Of a stretch of 64,000 nt of DNA, positions 1-10,700 are shown in pieces. The stretch is from assembly GCF_039831995.1 (NCBI RefSeq), contig NZ_JBDOIO010000003.1, positions 3,224,001 through 3,288,000 of the forward strand. The letters are read 5' to 3'. The stretch is from Paenibacillus pabuli (GTDB lineage Bacteria; Bacillota; Bacilli; Paenibacillales; Paenibacillaceae). Each line of letters starts with the position of its first letter. Positions within the stretch are counted from its first letter, which is position 1. A program made the position numbers and the translations under genes. Under the pieces are notes generated by a model. That model worked only from the letters and a program-made list of their open reading frames with translations. It was not told where the DNA came from and did not search any database.

Positions 1-3000
1 AGTCCTCCACAATTTCGTCTATCAAGGTCTGAACTTGATCTCTGTCCGTTATGTCGACTCGCTTGTACTGTACGTTTGCCCCTCTTTCCTTCAAGGCGTA
101 CAACTGGGCTTCTTTCTCTTCAGACAGCGCTGAGCGTCCCGTCAAGATCAGCTTTACGTCTTTAATCGTTCGGCTCATCTCTTCGGCGAAAATCAACCCT
201 AGTCCTCCGGCCCCACCGGTCAGCAAATAGACGCCGCCTTCCTTCCACGGCTGCTCATCTTTCTCATTTCTATCGGACAAACCCGACTCTTCAAAACTCT
301 TCGTATATCTCGCACCGGCTTCATACTTAACCTCTCGGTCTTTCGGGCTGTGGCTGTCCGCTTCCAGCGTCACTGTAATCTCTTCTACCATGCTGCCAGC
401 AGGCAGTTGAATAATCTGGAACATTAGTTTCGGATTTTCGAGCTGAGCTGTCTTGAGCAGTCCACCCAATCCCCGGAACAGCTCTCGATCATCGCCTGTA
501 AAGACGACGAGCTGAATGAGAACATGACCTTTCGGCTTGCTCGACAGTATGTTTTGAAGCGCTCCGAATAATTGAACAGCATATTGCTCGAATCTGACAT
601 GCAGATCGCGTGCCTCGCTTCGGAATATTGTACAGCTCACTCCTTTGATCTGGGACTCGATCGCTTCGGAGGATATCGTTTGGTCCGCTTCACAAAGGAA
701 GATATTGCGCAGCACATACTCAGGTGTTTCTGCTTGAAGAATAACTGACTTCTCCCATACGGGATGGAGCATCATTGATCCGATAACAGTCTTACTATCG
801 TCAACGGCTTCCAAGGCTCTAAATCTGAAATTTTTCAGTCTCACCCGGATATTTCCGTTTTCATCGCATAAATCGATGTGGACGTTACGAACGTTAGTAT
901 CGAAATGATTGCTTTCACTCGTGCGCACGATCACCCACATGCTCTCCGTGCAACAGCCCGTCAGCTCCAGCTCTTCCAGGCTGACAGGCAGCCACAGTTG
1001 TGACATCGCTTGGGCTTTTGTCTCACCGTGACTGATCGATAAACCGATCATTGCTTGAATTGCCGAATTCAGCATAGTCGGATGAAGAATATAGGATTCT
1101 GACTCTTCTCTTAACGATTCAGGTAGGACAAGCTTAGCCAAAACACTGCCATTTCCAATGTACAGATGATCAATCCCTTGGAAGCCGCTTCCACATTCGA
1201 TTCCGATGGCGTTTAATTTGCTATAGCATTGGCTTCCACTGAGAACCGTACCACTACATTCAGCTTGAATCCTGTGAAGATCCACACGCTCAGGCTGTGA
1301 GATTTTCTTCCTCGGGACCAGTTCCGCCCGTCCTTGGCCATGTACGATTTCATCTTGATCCGTCAACCCAGCGCTATAGATTTCATAGCCTATCTCATCT
1401 TTTTCCACTCGATAAATATCGATATGCAGCTCTCTGCTGCGCTCCTTCGCCGTGAAAGGACTTGACCACGCTATATTTTTCAAGATGATCGTATATTCTT
1501 CTGCCCGTGGTACGGATTCATGAATGGCTGCCCGGATCATCTCCAGGTACGCTATTTCTGGTAACCGTTTTTCTCCCAGGATTGCATAGTCGTTCAGGAA
1601 AAATTCATTCCCGGTCCATATGCTACTGAATTTTTGTCCATCAAAATTTGATGTATTCCGATGGAGCATCGGGTGCAAATAGCCTGCCTTAACGTTAACC
1701 GAAGCATCTGATTCCAATTCCGGAAGCCAGTACCGCTCCCGCGTAAAAGGATACGTTGGCAAACTGATTCGCTTCATCTTGCGATGAATGTGAAGCTTCT
1801 CCCAATCCACGTCTATACCCGTGATCCATAATTCCAATAACGTCGAATACTTCTTCCGCTCCACTAATAGTTGAATCACATTTTGAAATTCCTCATTCGA
1901 TTTAAACAAGGTGAGCATATTTCTTTGCTTCTTGCCATTGCCTCTGTAAAGATTGGTGATGTCATGCTTCCCGAGCACGTATTTCTCCAGCTTTTCGGTT
2001 AGATCGTCCATCGAGCTTACGATGAAGCCCAGCCGTTCTTCCATGCATTCCCGGCCTACTTGCAGTGTATACGCCATATTTGCCAAGTGGTTATTATCCA
2101 ATCGTTCAGCCTTTATCGCTTCTAACAACTGCACCGCCTGCTCCTTGAGGTTGTCTTCTCTTTTAGCCGATAAAAGAATGACTGCAGGGTCGTTCATCGT
2201 TATCTCAACGGGGTTGTCCACTTGGTTTCCTGGCACATATTCCTCGATAATAACGTGGCTGTTAGAGCCACCCGCACCAAAGGAAGAAATACCTGCGATT
2301 CTGGGATATTCCTTCTGTTCCCCATCAATCTCAACAATAGGCCGTTTCCATTCTGCCAATTCCTGTTGGACGCTGAAAGGGGTTTGCCCGAAATCGATAT
2401 TGGCATTCAACACCTCCGAATGAAGACTCGGCACGTATTGTTTATATTTCATCTGCAGTAATACTTTCGTTACGCCTGCTATTCCTGCTGCCGCCTCCAA
2501 ATGACCGATATTGCTCTTCGCAGATCCGATGGAGCAAAAGGCCTTATCGGTTGTGTGCGTTTCAAACGCTCTCGTTAATCCAGCAATTTCGATTGGATCT
2601 CCCAGCGAGGTTCCCGTTCCATGGGCTTCGATATAGCTAATCGTTCTCGGGTTCACATTGGCGTCCGTTATCGCCTTATCAATAACTTGGGTTAATGCGG
2701 CCGGATTGGGAACGGAATATCCGTTCGTCTTGCCGCCGTGATTAACGGCTGTGGATTTAATGACCCCATAGATCTGATCGCCATCAGCAATGGCTTGATT
2801 AAGCGGCTTTAACAGTAGGGAGCCCACTCCTTCACCGGGCACGTAGCCGTCTCCCCCGTCCCCGAAACTTTCGCATTTGCCTTTACTGGACATGAAGTTA
2901 TACTGGCTCAAGAATAAATACTTGTTCGGATGTAAGGAAAGATTGACGCCACCGGCAATGGCAAGTTTGCATCTCCCTAACTTGATACTATCGCATGCTG

Positions 3001-6000
3001 CATGCAATGCCGTTAAGGAAGAGGAGCACATGGTATCAATCGCCATGCTTGGTCCATTAAAGTTGCAAAAGTAAGAGACGCGATTCGCAATGGAGGAGGC
3101 GATTCCCGATAACGCGACAGGGTTACCTCTCATTTGGCTCTGTATGCCAAGAAGCTGGTAGTCCATGAAGGTAGACCCTACAAAAACACCGATATTCCCG
3201 TTCTCGACTTTGCTCAGAGCCTCTCTTGTATATCCAGCATCCTCTATCGTTTCATAGACGCACTCCAAGAACAATCGCTCTTGCGGGTCCATAAATTCCG
3301 CATCCTCAGGCGAGATATTGAAAAACAATGGATCGAATTTATCGACATCATTGATAAATCCTCCCCATTTGCTATTGATCTTTCCAGTTTTAAACTTGTC
3401 CGCATCGTAATGGCGCTTGTAATCCCAACGTTCCTCAGGAATCTCAACGACACAGTCTTTTCCGAGCTTTAGATTTTCCCAGAATTCATGGATGTTGTTA
3501 GCCTGCGGATATCGGCCGGAGAGGCCTATAATGGCAATATCCATATGACTGCCGTCATGCCCTTGCGCCACATCCCCATGGTAATCTGTCCTCATTGGCT
3601 GAAGGACGCTTGATAATATTGTAGTTTTTTTGTGCTCCTTATCCTGGTCGTTTGATACGTTGTCAAAGGGAGCGTGGATTTCGAACAATTCCATCAGCTT
3701 TTCGCTGTATGTCTGCATGAAATAATCCGCTAATGCCTGGATGGTTTGATATTCAAAGAATATCGTCAGCGAAATCGGCCCAAGTGTATTGTTCACTTCT
3801 TCTGCCAACTGCTTAATCATGACGGAGTCGATGCCATAGCTCTCCAACGAAACGTCCGATTCAATCCGGTCGATCGGGATGCTGCTGACCATTGCGAGCA
3901 ACTGCTTACAATAAAAGACCGTCTTCTCTTTCATAATCGTCGGCGTAGTAAGCTGTGCCAAATCCGCTTGAGCTGCAAAAGGTTCCTTTCGTTCGATGAT
4001 TGGAGCTGTCGGTTTGACTTCCTCTGTACGTTTCGGTACATGTGCTCCGATTAATTCTGCGCTAGCATTGACGCCTGATATCCAGTAACGCTCCTTCGCA
4101 AACGGATAGGTCGGCAGGCTGATTCGTTTTGGCGTCGTGCCCATGTGAAGGCTTTCCCAATTCATATCCAGACCCTTCACCCAGAAACCAAGCAGCTTCC
4201 CATACTTCCCTTTACTAATCCAGGAATCGATCGCCTCCTGCAAATCATCATCCGCTTTGAAGATGGCTAGCGTATCCTTCTCTCTTATGACACGGCCAAC
4301 GTACAGTTCTTCCACGTCATCCTCGCCAGTCAAATATCCATTTAATTTCCGCTCCAGCTCATGGATCGTGGTAACGGTCGTACCCAATCGTACTTCCATC
4401 GCTTCGCGCCCAACTTGCAAGGTGTATGCAATATTCGGTAGATCTTGGTCCTCATACTTTCCCAGTCTGATCTGCCGTAATAGTTGACTTGCCCGTTCTT
4501 TGAGATTCTCCTCTTCCTTCCCTGACAATACAATGACTGCAGGGTTGTCAGTCATAATGATTGGTGCGACCTCTGATTTTTGCTCAGGCATGTATTCTTC
4601 GATCACAAGATGGGCGTTTGATCCCCCCGCACCAAAGGCCGATATCCCCGCAAGTCTAGGCACTTCCTTCTTGGCACCGTCCCGCACAATGACTGGCCTT
4701 TTCCATTCTTCCAGCTCATGTTGCACTTTGAACGGCGTCTTCTCAAAATCGATGTTCGGATTTAATTCACTAGAATGCAAACTTGGCACGAGCTTCCCGT
4801 ACTTCATCTGCAGCAGCACTTTGGTCACGCCTACGATCCCCGCCGCACTCTCCAGATGCCCTATATTGCTTTTGACCGAACCGATCGAACAGAATTGCTT
4901 ATCGACCGTTTGATCTTCAAATGCCTTGGTCAGTGCTGTTATTTCAATTGGATCCCCGAGCGCCGTTCCTGTACCGTGAGCTTCGATGTAACTGAAATGT
5001 CTGGCATCTACATTCGCATCTTTTATTGCTCTTCTGATCATGCTCGCCTGTGCATTCGGATTCGGTACGGTGTACCCATTGGTCTTTCCGCCGTGATTAA
5101 TTGCCGATCCCTTGATTACACCGTAAATCTGGTCCCGGTCTTCGATCGCTTTGGACAACGGTTTAAGTAGAATGGAACCGACACCTTCACCTGGCACATA
5201 ACCGTCGCCGCCGGTACCGAAGCTTTCGCATCTTCCTTTACTTGACATAAAATTACCGCGGTCAAGCAACAGGTATTTATTCGGGTGAATCGAAACATTA
5301 ACGCCGCCAGCAATCGCTAACTCGCATTCTCCTTGACGAATGCTTTGGCAGGCCAGGTGAATCGCAATCAATGATGAGGAACACATCGTATTTAATCCGA
5401 TGCTCGGGCCATGAAAGTTACAAAAATAAGAAACGCGATTCGCGATAGAAGACGTTATCCCGCTAAGCGCAACCTTGTGACCTTTCGCTTGTTCCTGCGC
5501 TCCATAAAGCTGGTACTCGTCATACATGACGCCGACGTATACCCCCACATTCCCTTCCATGCCGGATCCTTGAACTTTGCTTAAGGCCTCTCTCGTATAT
5601 CCCGCATCTTCCAACGTTTCCAGAACACATTCCAAAAATAACCGCTCCTGAGGATCCATGAACTCGGCTTCGCGTGGTGTAATATTAAAAAATAACGGAT
5701 CAAATCGATCGACATCATCCAAAAATCCACCCCACTGTGCCATCGACTTGTTTTCATCTGCAAAAAGACGATAGTCCCAGCGCTCTTTCGGTATCTCGGT
5801 TATGCTATCCTTTCTATTGCATAAATTCTCCCAAAGTTCATCCACATTCTTGGCTTGCGGATACCGTCCTGCAATACCAATGATGGCGATATCCTCCTTC
5901 GCGGGTGTCGATCTGTTTGGTTTGTCCAAAGATGCGAATCGTTGATGTCCCGATCTTCTCTTTGACGGTTGCAAGGGCACATGACTAGCTGAAGATGCAG

Positions 6001-7735
6001 ATTCAGCGGCAGGCTGCCGAATGTGGTGTGCAACACCCAACAGATCAATTAATTTGTCCCTGTGAGAATCCAGAAAGTAATCAGTTATAGACCGAATGTT
6101 CTGATATTCAAAGAACAGTGTCTTCGAGAGCGAACCAAAACTTTTCTCCAGCTCATCCGTCATTCGCATGATGACTAATGAATCGATTCCATACTTCTCC
6201 ATCGGTGCGTCTGATTCGATCCGATTAACCGGAAGTTTTATAACGGACGAGAGCAGCTTTTTGAAATAATGCTCTGCTTTTTCTTGCAGCGTTTCTTGCG
6301 ATACCGCCAGCCGATGACCACCTTCTGCTTCTGCTCCAAGGCTTGTCTTTGAATCCATGCTCCCACTGGCTTTATCCCCTAATTGGTGAAGGAATGTACT
6401 ACGAAGCTTCTTGCGGTCTCCCTCCATAATCATCACCTGATCATGATCTTGAACTAGCGCCTGATACAAGGCATTGATACCGGTCTCCGTTTTTAGGGGG
6501 ATCATACCCACACGCTCAACCATGCGCCGCTCGATCTCCTTGTCGACATGCATGCCACCTTGCGCCCATAACGGCCAGTTGATCGAGACCGTTTTCCCCC
6601 GGCGTTCTCCCTTCTCAGCCAACCGATTGCGGTAGCTTGCAAAGGCGTCCATGAACGCGTTCGCTGCCGCATAATCAGCCTGTCCCGGATTCCCGGTTTC
6701 CGCAGCTCCTGATGAGAAAAGAAGCATAAAATCAAGATTCATTTGGCTTGTGAACGTATCGAGGTTATGCAAGCCAGTTACTTTTGGCTTCAATACCTCG
6801 GCGAATTCTTCTTCGGTTTTGTGAAGAATATATTGATCACGAATGATACCCGCACCATGAAAAATCCCGTTTAATCTGCCATAGGCTTCCGTTATACCCG
6901 TGATCAATGCCTTCACTTGTTCTTTGTCTGTTATATCCACTCGCCGATAGTCGACGATGGCTCCCTGTTCCTTCAAGACGTTCAACTGGGTCTGTTTCGC
7001 TTCGGGCAGCTCCGATCTTCCCGTCAGAATCAAGGTGACATCCTTGATTTGCCTGGCTATCTCTTCGGTGAAGATCAGACCTAGACCTCCGGACCCGCCA
7101 GTTATCAAATAGACACCGTCTTCCTTCCACGGAATTCCTAGATCGCCGCTTCTCTCAAGCATCTCTGTCTCTTCCAGACTCTTCGTATATCTTACGTCTT
7201 CCACATAGCTAATCTCATGATCATTAAGATTCTGGCTGTCCGCCTCCAGCATTGCGGCAACATGTTCCAACTCGCTTCCCTCAGACAGCTGAATGATCTG
7301 ATATTTCAGCTTCGGATTTTCGAGCTGCGCTGTCTTTAAGAGCCCTCCTAAACCTCGGAACAGTTCTTTATCGCCGCTTGCGAAAACAACAAGTTGAATG
7401 AGAATATTGCCTTTTGGCTTACTTGCAAGCATCCTTTTAACAGCAATAAACAATTGCTTTGCGTATTGTTCATACCGTGTACTTAAATCCGTAGATTCAC
7501 TTCGAAAAATTCGGCATCTCGCCCCTTGAAGTCGAGATTCCAACTGTTCGGAGGTTATCTGCTGGTCCGATTCGCACAAAATGACTTCGCGTTGTTCATA
7601 CGGTATACTAGCTACCAGGATGCGGTCTGTTTTTTTCCATATTGGATGCAGCATTAAGGAGCCTGCACCCGCTTGATCCTCGGCGGCATGCAGACTCGCA
7701 TTGGAATGAGTACCTTCAATTGTTCTAACCAACAT
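1..7735 (-). CDS. trans-AT polyketide synthase, second PKS gene (3' end outside window)
   Basis: The reading frame is open from an ATG at 7735 to the left edge (2578 codons seen). The start overlaps the end of the upstream PKS by 11 nt and has GAGGG 8 nt before it. Domains in order with rough residues: KR (25-440; TGGSGGLG, catalytic SS and Y in DYAAAN), ACP (480-565, Ser519), KS (610-1040, Cys785, HGTGT and NIGH intact), ACP (1265-1350, Ser1304), KS (1395-1830, Cys1570), DH-like (2015-2290), KR (from 2320, cut by the edge). No AT domain occurs, so malonyl units must be loaded in trans. The first KR completes the KS-DH module that ends the upstream protein, so one module is split over two polypeptides. 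The DH-like domain has lost both catalytic residues (Tyr2050 for His, Asn2223 for Asp). The second module is a bare KS-ACP. Confidence 0.93.
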   Translation of the reverse strand, partial: MLVRTIEGTHSNASLHAAEDQAGAGSLMLHPIWKKTDRILVASIPYEQREVILCESDQQITSEQLESRLQGARCRIFRSESTDLSTRYEQYAKQLFIAVKRMLASKPKGNILIQLVVFASGDKELFRGLGGLLKTAQLENPKLKYQIIQLSEGSELEHVAAMLEADSQNLNDHEISYVEDVRYTKSLEETEMLERSGDLGIPWKEDGVYLITGGSGGLGLIFTEEIARQIKDVTLILTGRSELPEAKQTQLNVLKEQGAIVDYRRVDITDKEQVKALITGITEAYGRLNGIFHGAGIIRDQYILHKTEEEFAEVLKPKVTGLHNLDTFTSQMNLDFMLLFSSGAAETGNPGQADYAAANAFMDAFASYRNRLAEKGERRGKTVSINWPLWAQGGMHVDKEIERRMVERVGMIPLKTETGINALYQALVQDHDQVMIMEGDRKKLRSTFLHQLGDKASGSMDSKTSLGAEAEGGHRLAVSQETLQEKAEHYFKKLLSSVIKLPVNRIESDAPMEKYGIDSLVIMRMTDELEKSFGSLSKTLFFEYQNIRSITDYFLDSHRDKLIDLLGVAHHIRQPAAESASSASHVPLQPSKRRSGHQRFASLDKPNRSTPAKEDIAIIGIAGRYPQAKNVDELWENLCNRKDSITEIPKERWDYRLFADENKSMAQWGGFLDDVDRFDPLFFNITPREAEFMDPQERLFLECVLETLEDAGYTREALSKVQGSGMEGNVGVYVGVMYDEYQLYGAQEQAKGHKVALSGITSSIANRVSYFCNFHGPSIGLNTMCSSSLIAIHLACQSIRQGECELAIAGGVNVSIHPNKYLLLDRGNFMSSKGRCESFGTGGDGYVPGEGVGSILLKPLSKAIEDRDQIYGVIKGSAINHGGKTNGYTVPNPNAQASMIRRAIKDANVDARHFSYIEAHGTGTALGDPIEITALTKAFEDQTVDKQFCSIGSVKSNIGHLESAAGIVGVTKVLLQMKYGKLVPSLHSSELNPNIDFEKTPFKVQHELEEWKRPVIVRDGAKKEVPRLAGISAFGAGGSNAHLVIEEYMPEQKSEVAPIIMTDNPAVIVLSGKEEENLKERASQLLRQIRLGKYEDQDLPNIAYTLQVGREAMEVRLGTTVTTIHELERKLNGYLTGEDDVEELYVGRVIREKDTLAIFKADDDLQEAIDSWISKGKYGKLLGFWVKGLDMNWESLHMGTTPKRISLPTYPFAKERYWISGVNASAELIGAHVPKRTEEVKPTAPIIERKEPFAAQADLAQLTTPTIMKEKTVFYCKQLLAMVSSIPIDRIESDVSLESYGIDSVMIKQLAEEVNNTLGPISLTIFFEYQTIQALADYFMQTYSEKLMELFEIHAPFDNVSNDQDKEHKKTTILSSVLQPMRTDYHGDVAQGHDGSHMDIAIIGLSGRYPQANNIHEFWENLKLGKDCVVEIPEERWDYKRHYDADKFKTGKINSKWGGFINDVDKFDPLFFNISPEDAEFMDPQERLFLECVYETIEDAGYTREALSKVENGNIGVFVGSTFMDYQLLGIQSQMRGNPVALSGIASSIANRVSYFCNFNGPSMAIDTMCSSSLTALHAACDSIKLGRCKLAIAGGVNLSLHPNKYLFLSQYNFMSSKGKCESFGDGGDGYVPGEGVGSLLLKPLNQAIADGDQIYGVIKSTAVNHGGKTNGYSVPNPAALTQVIDKAITDANVNPRTISYIEAHGTGTSLGDPIEIAGLTRAFETHTTDKAFCSIGSAKSNIGHLEAAAGIAGVTKVLLQMKYKQYVPSLHSEVLNANIDFGQTPFSVQQELAEWKRPIVEIDGEQKEYPRIAGISSFGAGGSNSHVIIEEYVPGNQVDNPVEITMNDPAVILLSAKREDNLKEQAVQLLEAIKAERLDNNHLANMAYTLQVGRECMEERLGFIVSSMDDLTEKLEKYVLGKHDITNLYRGNGKKQRNMLTLFKSNEEFQNVIQLLVERKKYSTLLELWITGIDVDWEKLHIHRKMKRISLPTYPFTRERYWLPELESDASVNVKAGYLHPMLHRNTSNFDGQKFSSIWTGNEFFLNDYAILGEKRLPEIAYLEMIRAAIHESVPRAEEYTIILKNIAWSSPFTAKERSRELHIDIYRVEKDEIGYEIYSAGLTDQDEIVHGQGRAELVPRKKISQPERVDLHRIQAECSGTVLSGSQCYSKLNAIGIECGSGFQGIDHLYIGNGSVLAKLVLPESLREESESYILHPTMLNSAIQAMIGLSISHGETKAQAMSQLWLPVSLEELELTGCCTESMWVIVRTSESNHFDTNVRNVHIDLCDENGNIRVRLKNFRFRALEAVDDSKTVIGSMMLHPVWEKSVILQAETPEYVLRNIFLCEADQTISSEAIESQIKGVSCTIFRSEARDLHVRFEQYAVQLFGALQNILSSKPKGHVLIQLVVFTGDDRELFRGLGGLLKTAQLENPKLMFQIIQLPAGSMVEEITVTLEADSHSPKDREVKYEAGARYTKSFEESGLSDRNEKDEQPWKEGGVYLLTGGAGGLGLIFAEEMSRTIKDVKLILTGRSALSEEKEAQLYALKERGANVQYKRVDITDRDQVQTLIDEIVED

Positions 7736-10700
7736 AAACCATGCCCTCGCTTTCTGCTTCCAGCAATCTGAATGCAAATTTTCTCATCCGTACCTGGATC
7801 ACCCCGTTCTCATCACACAGGTCGATATCCAGCTTTTGCATGTGTTGATCGGTATTAACGCCATCGCTCATTCTGACGATTGCCCACATACACTGACTGC
7901 ATTGGCCAATAATGTCCAACTCTTCGAGCGCGAATGGCACCTTCGTTGTTCGTTCGCTGATTCCCTCTCCCGCTTGGTTGCCGATGGTCAAGCCGATTGT
8001 GGCCTGGATTGCGGAGTCCATCAGGCTTGGATGCAGGATATAGTCACCCGCGCTCGCGCTTACTGATTCCGGTATGATCAGCTTAGCTAATACTTGGCGT
8101 TCTCCGATATATAAGTACTCAATCCCTTTATGGCCGCTTCCATAATCGACCCCGAGCGCGCTAAACCGCTCGTAGCATTCAGTACTGCCGATGAAACGCT
8201 CACTGCAGTCGGCTTGCACCGCACGAATATCGACCTCTTGTGCATGCTCGTGACTGGTCTTTGACAAAAAGACCGCTCGCCCTTGACAATGAACGACCGT
8301 CTCTTCTTCCCCATTCGCGCCCTCGCTGTATATCTCAAAACCAATTTCCCGATCTTCTTCGGGATAGATTCCGATATGCAGCTCTAGACTTGATCCATTC
8401 ACAGCAAAAGGTGTTGACCATAAGATATTTTTCAATCGAATATCATGATCTTCTCCCCATAAAGCGGATTGCCGCAGCGCTGCTCTGGTCATCTCCATGT
8501 AGGCTGCTCCGGGCAATATGTTCTCACCCATCACGACATGATCCTTCAAGAAAAACTCTTTACCGGTCAGCGTACTGCTGAATCGCTGCTCTTCCAAATT
8601 CGAAGTGTTGCGATGGAGTAACGGGTTCAAATAACCCACTGCCTGCACGAACACTTGACTGTTATTCCCTGCTGGAGCTTCTCTTTCCGTCAGCCAATAA
8701 CGTTCCCGGGCGAAAGGATACGTTGGCAAGCTAATTCTTTCAGGCTTCTTTTGGCTGTATAGTTTAGCCCAGTCGACGTCTAGGCCGGTTACCCACAAGC
8801 TAAGAAGCTTATCGTATTTTCCTTTGTTAATCCACGATTCAATGGCAAGCTGAATGTCTTCATCGAATCCTAGCACTGCTCCCAACGCTTTATCGCCTGT
8901 CACATGCCCTCGATACATGTCTTCTACTTCACCTAGATGTTCTACAAATGCAGTGAGCTTACGTTCCAATTGCTCCAAAGAAGTTATCGTTATCGCCAAC
9001 CGCTCTTCCATCGCAACCCGTCCGACTTGGAGCGTATACGCGATACGGATCAAATCCCTGTTCGTATACTGATCTTTTCTTATCCAAGCCAACAAATTTC
9101 CGGCATGCTCCCGAAGCTTCTCGTCGCTCTTGGCCGATAACAAGATGATAACCGGATTATGAAGGCTGTACGCCAGGTTATCGCTTGTTGTCTCTGCCTG
9201 CATGTATTCCTCAATGATGACGTGCGCATTTGCGCCCCCTGCGCCAAAGGAAGATAATCCAGCACGCCGCGGATATCGCGTGTTGTTAATGACCGGCCGT
9301 ACCCACTCAGACAACTCCTGCTGGACGAAAAACGGCATTCTGTTGAAATCAATGCGTGGATTCAATTCCCTAGCATGCAGGGAGGGTGCAATCTGCCCAT
9401 ACTTCATTTGCAGCAGCACTTTGGTCAAACCTGCAATCCCCGCTGCGCTTTCCAAATGTCCGATGTTCGACTTGATCGATCCGATTGCGCAAAACTGCTT
9501 ATCGGTCGTATTCTCTTCGAACGCACCTGCCAGCGCCGCGACCTCAATTGGATCGCCCAGCTCCGTACCTGTGCCGTGCGCTTCAATATAGCTAATCGTT
9601 CTTGCATCCATATTGGCCCGCCGCAGCGCTTCTTTGGTCAATTGGCGCTGCATATTTGGATTGGGAACGGTGTATCCGTTCGTTCTTCCTCCCGCATTGA
9701 TCATCGTTCCTTTGATCACGCCGTAAATATGATCGCCGTCACGTTCAGCGGCTGATAGTGGCTTTAAGACAACCGCTCCGACTCCCTCCCCGTCTACAAA
9801 ACCGTCTGCTCCAGCGCCAAATGCCTTGCATTCACGACCTGAAGACAGCATCGTTTTTCCGGACAACCGTTGATAATGGTAAGGGTCTACAATTAAATTG
9901 ACGCCACCGGCAATGACACATTCACTCGTTCCGTTATAAAGGCTTTCCACCGCCATATGAATCCCCACCAGCGAAGAAGAGCACGCAGTATCGACGGCCA
10001 TGCTTGGCCCTTGAAAGTTCATCACGTAAGAAACACGGTTCGCGATGGACCAGAATGAGGCCCCAGTGATGTAGTCCGCATTCATCGCGCCAACGAAGAC
10101 GCCGACTCTTCTCGATGCACACAAATTCTCAGGTGTGTATCCCGCATCCTCGATACTCGCATATACCGTTTCTAAAAATAATCGCTCTTGCGGGTCCATT
10201 TGCTCTGCTTCTCTTGGCGATATGCCAAAAAAGATCGGATCAAACTTATCGATATCGTCAATAAAACCGCCCCACTTGGTGTAAATCCCGCCAAACGCCT
10301 TTTTATCCTCGGTATAATAGGTTTTCCAATCCCATCTGTCCTTCGGAATCTCGGAAATGCTGCTCTTTCCGTTCTTTAATAACTCCCATAGCGCATCTGT
10401 ACTGTTAGCACCTGGATAACGTCCCGCTAAGCCGATAATAGCGATGTCCTGCACACCAGGATAACGACTATGACTTGAAGCAATTGTTCTTTCCTTGTTA
10501 TCCGCAATGGGAACCTCTATCATCACTGTTTCCGGCTCGCCTTTCGATATTGCCCGGTTTTTAATCAGATCACGTTCACCCATAACAACTTGATTGGTTG
10601 AGGCAACATATTTAGCCAGCAATACTTCGTGATAATGGTCTATAACATAATCGGCAAGCTCATTCAACGAATTGTACTCATAGAAAAGAGTGCTGGATAT

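Noticed and set aside
1953..4913. Several plus-strand ORFs of 100-160 codons over the left PKS gene
   Set aside because: They are repeated shadows of the conserved KS domains (the same shadow recurs at each KS) and have no own signals.
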